Source: Pseudonocardia sp. (GTDB taxonomy: Bacteria > Actinomycetota > Actinomycetes > Mycobacteriales > Pseudonocardiaceae). Taken from it: a stretch of 64,000 nucleotides of DNA. Positions 55,377-64,000 of this stretch are shown piece after piece. The stretch is taken from contig JAOZVV010000025.1 in NCBI GenBank assembly GCA_025869365.1, forward strand, positions 16,281 to 80,280, given 5' to 3'. The notes under the pieces were generated by a model. It was not told the DNA's origin. It worked only from the letters and a program-made list of their open reading frames with translations, and did no database searches. A program made the position numbers and the translations under genes. Position 1 is the first letter of the stretch, and every line of letters starts with the position of its first letter.

Positions 55377-55881
55377 GCACGATGCGGGCGGACACGATGC
55401 GGGCGGACACGGTGCCGTCGCGACCATCGATCCCGCGGACCTGCCGGAGGGCACGGTCCTGACCGCCTCCGGACGCGTGTCCGCGGCGGTCGTCTTCGTC
55501 GACGACACGGGTGCGGACGCCCCCTTCGACACGGTCCAGCTCAGCCGGCTCGACGAGGCCCTCACGCTGGCTAGCCGGGACACCGGCCTGAACTTCGCCA
55601 TCTACCTGGGAGACCTCGGTGACTCCCCGGAGAGGCGCTCGTCGGAGCTGCACGACACGCTCACGGACCCGGCCGAGTCCGTCCTCGTGGCCGTGAGCCC
55701 GCAGCAGCGCGTCGTCGAGGTCGTCACCGGCGCCGAGGCGCACCTGCGGCTCCCGGACCGCGGCGCGAAGCTCGCGGTCATGTCCATGGTGGCCTCCTTC
55801 AAGGAGAGCGACCTGCTCGGCGGGCTGCTCAGCGGTCTGCGGATGCTCGCGGACCAGGCCGGCGGCCGCCGTTCGTCCTGA
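55363..55881 (+). CDS. DUF5130/TPM-like protein with N-terminal HDAGG repeats
   Basis: Translation of ORF 55363..55881; AVVFVDDTGADAPFDTVQLSRLDEALTLASRDTGLNFAIYLGDLG; position after CtaJ-like gene. Confidence 0.75.
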   Translation: MATGEHDAGGHDAGGHGAVATIDPADLPEGTVLTASGRVSAAVVFVDDTGADAPFDTVQLSRLDEALTLASRDTGLNFAIYLGDLGDSPERRSSELHDTLTDPAESVLVAVSPQQRVVEVVTGAEAHLRLPDRGAKLAVMSMVASFKESDLLGGLLSGLRMLADQAGGRRSS

Positions 55882-56093
55882 CGGACGGCCCGTTCGTCCC
55901 CGGCCGCCCGCGCATCCAGCACGAGTGCCGGATCCGCCCGGGTGGATAAGCCATATGGTGTAAGCATGTGGTCGGCCTGTACGGTTCGCAGACCCACAGC
56001 GGTCTTGCGTGGACGGAGTGCGGAGCGCACCGCTCGTCCGGGTGAGCCGTTGTCCGTACATGACCGGCAGTGGTCGGAGCATTGACGGGACCC

Positions 56094-56801
56094 ATGACTG
56101 ATCGCAGGCCGTCGCAGGCACCGGAGCCGGCGCCCCGGGACCCCGACGTGCCCGTGCTCGTCGTGGACGACCACGAGCTGGTCGCCACCTCGATCGTCAT
56201 GAGCCTGCGGGCCGAGGGCCTGTCCACGCACCTCGGCAAGGGCCGTGGCGTCGCCGCGATCCTCGAGGAGGCCAGGGCGCTGGCGCCCGGCCTCGTCCTG
56301 CTGGACCTCGACCTCGGCCGGGACCACGAGGGCAACCGGGTGGACGGGGTGGAGCTCGTCGCGCCGTTGATGGCGGGTGGATGGCAGGTACTCGTCCTGT
56401 CCGGCAGCGCGGACCACGCCCGGATCGGGTCGGCGCTCGACGCCGGCGCGCTGGCCTGGGTGCCCAAGCACGCGCCGTTCCCCACGCTGCTCTCGTCCGT
56501 CCGGGAGGCCGTGGCGGGCCGTGCGGTGATGTCGCCGGAGCGCCGGCAGAGGTTCATCGACCTCTACCACCAGCGTGACGCCGAGAGCCGCGAGCTCACG
56601 GACAAGATCGACCGCCTCACCCAGCGCGAGCGCGAGGTGCTGGCCGAGCTCGCCCGCGGCCGTCGCGCCCAGGCCGTCGCCGACCACTTCGTCGTGTCGC
56701 TCGCGACCGTCCGCACACAGATCCGGGCGGTCCTCACCAAGCTCGAGGTCGGTTCGCAGCTCGAGGCGGTCGCCCTTTACCGCAGGGCGACGCGCTCCTG
56801 A
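56094..56801 (+). CDS. LuxR/NarL-type response regulator
   Basis: VPVLVVDDHELVATSIVMSL...LVLLDLDLG...RLTQREREVLAELARGRRAQAVADHFVVSLATVRTQIRAVLTKLEVGSQLEAVA. Confidence 0.95.
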   Translation: MTDRRPSQAPEPAPRDPDVPVLVVDDHELVATSIVMSLRAEGLSTHLGKGRGVAAILEEARALAPGLVLLDLDLGRDHEGNRVDGVELVAPLMAGGWQVLVLSGSADHARIGSALDAGALAWVPKHAPFPTLLSSVREAVAGRAVMSPERRQRFIDLYHQRDAESRELTDKIDRLTQREREVLAELARGRRAQAVADHFVVSLATVRTQIRAVLTKLEVGSQLEAVALYRRATRS

Positions 56802-56897
56802 CGCCACGCCGTCGGGACCGTGGGCGCAGGTGTCCGGGCTCACCTAGAGTTCACACCGACCGTCTCGGGTGGGGGCGGTGCGGGAGGGGGTCCCGGC

Positions 56898-58421
56898 ATG
56901 GTGACAGGTGTGGCGAGCGCCGTCGGGAGGATGCGCCGCGCCCGCTTCACGTCCCGGCTGTCGGTCGATGTCGTGGTGGTGCTCGGGATCGCGCTCCTGG
57001 TGGGCATCCTGGCGAGCTCCGCGGTCGTCACCCACTGGGTGCCCGATGACCGCACCCGGGACATCCTCACGCTGGTCGCCGCCGCGATCGGGGCCGGTGC
57101 CGCGATCCTCGCGTTCGTCACCGCCCGCATCCTGACCGATCCCCGGCCCGCCTGGCTGTCCGCGGCGCTGACCATGTACTGCATCGTCGTCCTGCCCTGG
57201 ACGGTCACGGCGTTCGTCGGGGACGCGACGCCCGGCATGCGCCTGTCCCGGCTCGTCGCCTACGCCACCGCCCTGCTGCTGCTGGCCCTGGCCCTGCGTC
57301 CGCCGAGACGGCTCGGCATGTGGGGCGGCTGGCTGATCCTGCTGGCGGGCGGCCTGCTCGCGGTCGCCGCGCTGCGCCTCGTGCGGTGGGACGGCCCGGT
57401 CGCCGCGGTCGTCGCGAGCACCGTCGCCTCCGTCGTCGTCCTCGTGGGCTGGGTGGCGGTGGCGGTGCTCTACATCGTCGACGCGGTCCGGCGGCAGAGC
57501 ACCCCGCGGGCCCGGATCGGCCTCGGCCTCGTCGTGCTCGCCGCCGGTCAGCTCTACCGGATGGCCGGGACCGGCCAGGACGACCTCGTGTTCCCGGCGC
57601 TGCGGGTCGTCGGCCTCGTGGTGGTCCTGGTCGGGCTGCTGCAGCTGGTGCAGCGCGGCCTGCGCGAGCTGCAGGCCCAGAACTACGAGCAGCAGGAGGA
57701 GCTCTCCGAGGCCGCGCTGCACATGGAGAAGGCCATGTCGATGGCCGCCGAGCGCAACCACGAGCTGCGCAACGGGCTGGCCGGCCTCGCCGGGGTCACC
57801 CACCTGCTCAGCGCCGAGAGCGACGGCCGGGACGACGAGACCCACATCCGGCTCCGGCACGCGGTCCTCGCGGAGCTGAGCAGGCTGCACAAGATCCTGG
57901 ACGGCTCGGTCGACCCGGCGGACGGGCTCGCGCAGAACCCCGCGGACCCGCCCGCCGGGGACTACCTCGTCGAGCCGATGCTCGACGGCCTGGTCCGCCT
58001 GCGCCGGGCCCGCGGCGCGGAGGTCACGCTGCAGGTGGAGGACGGGCTGCGCGCGCAGGGCGACCCGGCCGTCATCGCCCAGGTCGTCACGAACCTGCTG
58101 GCGAACTGCGAGCGGCACGCACCCGGGGCGCCGGTGGCGGTCCGGGCGGCGGTGACGGACGAGGGGACGGTCCGCATCGAGGTGCGCGACCACGGCCCCG
58201 GCCTGCCCGCCGGGGCGGAGCGAGACGTGCTGCGCCGCGGTGTCCGGGCCGCGGACGCGGGCGGCGAGGGTCTCGGTCTGCACATCTCCGCCCAGCTCCT
58301 GGAGAGCCAACGGGGGTCTCTCGTCCTCCGTTCGGAGGTCGATCCGTCCGGTTGCGTAGCGATCATCACCCTTCCGGCCGTCGACGTCACACGTCCGGTG
58401 AGCGATTCTCTGACGCGGTGA
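56898..58421 (+). CDS. Membrane sensor histidine kinase
   Basis: TM helices; MAAERNHELRNGLAGLAGVTHLL (H-box), AQVVTNLLANCERHAPG (N-box), VRDHGPGLP...GGEGLGLHISAQLLE (G-boxes); ATG at 56898. Confidence 0.93.
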   Translation: MVTGVASAVGRMRRARFTSRLSVDVVVVLGIALLVGILASSAVVTHWVPDDRTRDILTLVAAAIGAGAAILAFVTARILTDPRPAWLSAALTMYCIVVLPWTVTAFVGDATPGMRLSRLVAYATALLLLALALRPPRRLGMWGGWLILLAGGLLAVAALRLVRWDGPVAAVVASTVASVVVLVGWVAVAVLYIVDAVRRQSTPRARIGLGLVVLAAGQLYRMAGTGQDDLVFPALRVVGLVVVLVGLLQLVQRGLRELQAQNYEQQEELSEAALHMEKAMSMAAERNHELRNGLAGLAGVTHLLSAESDGRDDETHIRLRHAVLAELSRLHKILDGSVDPADGLAQNPADPPAGDYLVEPMLDGLVRLRRARGAEVTLQVEDGLRAQGDPAVIAQVVTNLLANCERHAPGAPVAVRAAVTDEGTVRIEVRDHGPGLPAGAERDVLRRGVRAADAGGEGLGLHISAQLLESQRGSLVLRSEVDPSGCVAIITLPAVDVTRPVSDSLTR

Positions 58422-58545
58422 CGCAACCTCGCGAACGGGTACACGTCATCATCACCTTCGGTGATTCCCCTCGAGGGTGAGGGGAACGCATACTGTGCCC
58501 GAGCCGCTGGACACGACGAGCGGTTCAGGAGGAGAGGAGCCCACC

Positions 58546-58896
58546 ATGGGTGAGACGGACAAGCGACCCCACAGCCGTTCCGGCGTGCGCAGGTCCACCT
58601 CGTCGGTCCTGACCCCCCCGACGGGCATTCCCTCGCTGGACGACCTGGGTGTCGGTCTGCCGGCGCAGCGCGCGTCCGAGCAGGTGCCGCCTCCCGGAGC
58701 CCCGGTCACACCGCCCGCGGCGCCCCCGGCGCAGGTCAGCACGGCCACCTGCGCGTGCGGCCACGAGCCGGACGCACACGAGCACTACCGCCCCGGTTCG
58801 GACTGCGCGCTCTGCGGCCTGGACGCGTGCACCAGCTACCGGCCGCAGGGCGGCACCGCCCGCCGGCTGCTGCGCAGGCTCGGCCTGAAGGGCTGA
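58546..58896 (+). CDS. Small Cys/His-rich hypothetical protein
   Basis: ATCACGHEPDAHEHYRPGSDCALCGLDACTSYRPQGG; good SD (AGGAGGAGAGGAG) upstream of ATG 58546. Confidence 0.8.
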   Translation: MGETDKRPHSRSGVRRSTSSVLTPPTGIPSLDDLGVGLPAQRASEQVPPPGAPVTPPAAPPAQVSTATCACGHEPDAHEHYRPGSDCALCGLDACTSYRPQGGTARRLLRRLGLKG

Positions 58897-58926
58897 GCGC
58901 CCCGGGCCGGGCACCACGCGGACGAG

Positions 58927-58959
58927 GAGGGCCAGGTCGGAGTCTCCGGCCTGGCCCTC
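58927..58959. terminator. Strong hairpin between convergent genes (bidirectional terminator candidate)
   Basis: GAGGGCCAGG-TCGGAGTCTCCGG-CCTGGCCCTC, 10-bp perfect stem with a secondary inner hairpin. Confidence 0.7.
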
Positions 58960-58960
58960 G

Positions 58961-59626
58961 TCATGTCCGCCGGCGGGCGGCGCGGATGTCCGCCAGCCGT
59001 TCCAGCAGCAACGCGCAGCCCAGCACGATCGCGACCGCGGCGCAGAAGCCGCCGATCGTGTCCGTGGGGTAGTGCGCGCCGATGACGACCATCGCCGCGC
59101 CGATCGTCGCACCCGCCACGGACGTGACCACGGCGACCAGCGCCATGGACAGCCGCCGTCCCGGTCTCAGCACCCCGACCAGGAGCAACGCAAGCACCAG
59201 CGCGATCGACGTCGCCCCGCCGGTGTGCCCGCTCGGGAACGCGAAACCGGCGTTGTCCATGGTCCGGCCGATGGCGGGCTTGAGGAACGTGGTCGCCAGC
59301 CCGGTGAGGCCGGGGCCGACGATCGCGAGGACGGCGAGCCGCCGCCGGCCCAGTACCAGGCAGACCACCGCCAGGACGACCGCCGCGACGACGACGAACG
59401 GCGGTGAGCCGAAGGTCGCCAGCCGGCCCAGCACCCAGTTGTGCGCCCCGCCGAGGGAGTCCACGAGGTTCTCGGCGCGCCAGTCCACCCGGCCGGCGTC
59501 GGACTGCCCGGCGTAGCGGGCGGCGAGCACCGTGAACACGACCACCGCGAGGCCGACGACGATCAGGGCAGGCCTGCGGAGCACGTCCGGCAGGGCCACG
59601 CGCACGTCGGGCTCCGGTGCGGTCAC
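58961..59626 (-). CDS. PAP2 family membrane phosphatase (second copy)
   Basis: KPAIGRTMDNAGFAFPSGHTGGATSIALVLALLLVG...IGAHYPTDTIGGFCAAVA. Confidence 0.92.
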   Translation of the reverse strand: MTAPEPDVRVALPDVLRRPALIVVGLAVVVFTVLAARYAGQSDAGRVDWRAENLVDSLGGAHNWVLGRLATFGSPPFVVVAAVVLAVVCLVLGRRRLAVLAIVGPGLTGLATTFLKPAIGRTMDNAGFAFPSGHTGGATSIALVLALLLVGVLRPGRRLSMALVAVVTSVAGATIGAAMVVIGAHYPTDTIGGFCAAVAIVLGCALLLERLADIRAARRRT

Positions 59627-59693
59627 CGAGCCGATGCTACCGAGATCCCGGCTGTCGGCGCCGCACGATCCGACGGCGTCACGTCACCCGCGA

Positions 59694-60446
59694 TCAGCCG
59701 GAGATACATCGGCCGTTCGCGTAGAGCGGTGTGGTGTCCACCGGCCGTCCCGCAGGCGGGTTGATCTCGATCGTCACGTTCCCGCCGGGGGTCAGGGCCG
59801 CCTCGCAGTCCTCGACCCCGCTGTCCGTGGCGCCCCCGGCGTAGAGGTCGATCCAGAACGAGCCCGAACCGAGGCAGGAGGCGCACTGGTCCTCCATGAC
59901 GAAGTACTTCTTCAGCGGCGGGTAGTAGATCACCGTCCCGGGCGCGATCTGGTCCGCGTCCGAGGCCATCGTGACCGGATCGCTGAACGTGCCCGTGCCG
60001 CCGGCCTCGGAGTGGACGCTCGGATAGGCGATCTGCGTGCTGCCGGCGGGGTCGTTGTCGAAGGCCGCGTAGAAGGTGATCTTCGCGCTCTTCTGCGTGC
60101 CCGCGGGCCCGATGGTGGCGCCGCCGGTCGTGGTGCTGCCGCCCGCCCGGGAGCGGGTGGTCGGGGCGGGGCCGCTGGTGCCGGTGAGCGGGGCGGGGGT
60201 CGCGGTCGTGGTGCGGGTGCTCGCGTCCTGCGCGGCGCGCATGACGTTCGCGGCGGCACCCGTGACCGGGTCCGGCGCGGTGATGGGGGCCCTCGGCGCG
60301 GGGGCGGTCGTGACCGGGACGGGCGCGACGAGCGCGGCGTCGGACACGGGCGCGCCGCAGGCGACGAGCAGCAGGGACAGGAGGAGGCACGGCACACCGG
60401 CTCTGAGGGCGGTGGCCGGGCGCAGGGGGCTGGGGAGCGTGCGCAC
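59694..60446 (-). CDS. Secreted lipoprotein with 3D/double-psi barrel-like C-terminal domain
   Basis: Lipobox-like [50 protein letters not shown]...[24 protein letters not shown]. Confidence 0.7.
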   Translation of the reverse strand: MRTLPSPLRPATALRAGVPCLLLSLLLVACGAPVSDAALVAPVPVTTAPAPRAPITAPDPVTGAAANVMRAAQDASTRTTTATPAPLTGTSGPAPTTRSRAGGSTTTGGATIGPAGTQKSAKITFYAAFDNDPAGSTQIAYPSVHSEAGGTGTFSDPVTMASDADQIAPGTVIYYPPLKKYFVMEDQCASCLGSGSFWIDLYAGGATDSGVEDCEAALTPGGNVTIEINPPAGRPVDTTPLYANGRCISG

Positions 60447-60613
60447 GGTCAGGGGGTCTCCGGGTCTTCCGGACGACCGACGTCCCCGAACGGCGGTCGC
60501 GCAGCGTGAATGGGACCAGTGTGGCAGACGCCCGAAACGCCCGGAAGTGGGATCCCCCGCTTCCGGGCGTCACGCAGTGTGGAGCACCGGTGGATCGTCT
60601 GGGGCCGGTCGCG

Positions 60614-63163
<2,550 letters not shown>

Positions 63164-63340
63164 TGGCTCGGGTGCGTCCTCTCGGATGGCGATCGGTTCT
63201 CTCGGGGCTCGACGGCATCCAATCACGTGTGCCGGTGCCTCGCCCCGGTCATTCGCGCGGGGGTGGGGAACACCTTCCGGGCGGCGCTGGTTGTGCGTCT
63301 GGACGAGGCCTGCCGGCATCATCCGACGAACGGAGCAAGT

Positions 63341-63964
63341 GTGAGCAGCACGGACAGCAAAGCCACCGCGGTCGACATCTGGTTCGATCCGCTGTGTCCC
63401 TGGGCGTGGCTGACGTCGCGCTGGATTCTCGAGGTCGAGAAGGTCCGCGACATCGACCTGAACTTCCACGTCATGAGCCTGTCGGTGCTGAACTCGGGCC
63501 GTGACCTGCCCGAGCAGTACCGGGAGCTGATGACCAAGGGCTACGGACCGGTCCGCGTCTGCATCGCCGCCGCCGAGTCCCACGGCCAGGAGATCCTCCG
63601 CCCGCTCTACACCGCGATGGGGGAGCGGATCCACGACGGCGGCAACAAGGACTTCGACGTCGTCATCAAGGAGGCGCTGGCCGAGCTCGACCTCCCGGCG
63701 TCGCTCGCGGAGGCGGCCGGCTCCACCGAGTTCGACGAGTTGCTCGAGGCCAGCCACCACCGCGGCATGGACCCCGTGGGCATGGAGGTCGGCACGCCCG
63801 TCCTGCACGTCGACGGCGTCGCCTACTTCGGCCCGGTCATCTCGAAGGTGCCGCACGGCGAGGACGCGGGGAAGGTCTTCGACGGCGCGCGCCTGCTCGC
63901 GGAGTGGCCGCACTTCTTCGAGCTCAAGCGCACCCGCACGGAGGACCCGGACTTCGACTACTGA
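63341..63964 (+). CDS. DsbA-family/mycothiol-dependent nitroreductase-like (Rv2466c-like) protein
   Basis: [41 protein letters not shown]...[23 protein letters not shown] at 63341. Confidence 0.9.
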   Translation: MSSTDSKATAVDIWFDPLCPWAWLTSRWILEVEKVRDIDLNFHVMSLSVLNSGRDLPEQYRELMTKGYGPVRVCIAAAESHGQEILRPLYTAMGERIHDGGNKDFDVVIKEALAELDLPASLAEAAGSTEFDELLEASHHRGMDPVGMEVGTPVLHVDGVAYFGPVISKVPHGEDAGKVFDGARLLAEWPHFFELKRTRTEDPDFDY

Positions 63965-64000
63965 GATCGTTTCCGCGAACGGCGCGCCCGGTGATTTCCG

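Noticed and set aside
58546-58896. Third member of the WCRLCWR small-protein family
   Set aside because: Cys spacing (CxCGH...HxHYRxGxDCxxCxxxxC) is different and resembles a widespread actinobacterial small domain, so not grouped with the capD-flanking pair

Overview
High-GC actinobacterial window (Pseudonocardia-like by protein style; taxonomy not tested). Most of 1-54 kb is a large exopolysaccharide/cell-surface glycan locus. It holds two apparently complete Wzx/Wzy-type assembly sets. Set A is a tightly packed minus-strand operon at about 16.4-29.1 kb: PglC-like phosphoglycosyltransferase, Wzy-like polymerase, secreted barrel enzyme, Wzx flippase, GT4, DegT aminotransferase, CapD/PglF-like dehydratase, Wzz/BY-kinase-like protein, ATP-grasp ligase and PLP decarboxylase. 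Set B is at about 41.2-53.7 kb: polyisoprenyl sugar transferase, several GTs, Wzx, GH5-like hydrolases, Wzy-like protein and a Wzz protein with a degenerate ATPase domain. Also present: a second CapD gene in inverted orientation, a WecC/WbpA-like UDP-sugar dehydrogenase, RmlD/B/C without RmlA, an acetoacetyl-CoA-synthetase-like/carrier/thioesterase fusion, an LCP protein, a P450 with an apparently frameshifted reductase, and tandem C-methyltransferase-like genes. The right end is more housekeeping-like (class IV aminotransferase, two-component system, PAP2, PepN, DsbA-like). No rRNA, tRNA, CRISPR array or clear IS element was recognised. The strongest candidates for something new are: (i) the ATP-grasp + PLP-decarboxylase pair at the head of the bacillosamine-like operon, which has no recognisable acyltransferase; (ii) a pair of paralogous small Cys/His/Trp-rich proteins bracketing capD; (iii) Wzz proteins with mutated ATPase motifs; (iv) a ligase-carrier-thioesterase fusion; (v) a membrane-anchored receiver-domain protein preceded by a 26-aa ORF. 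Coordinates come from the ORF track with starts refined by eye; no database search or computation was possible.
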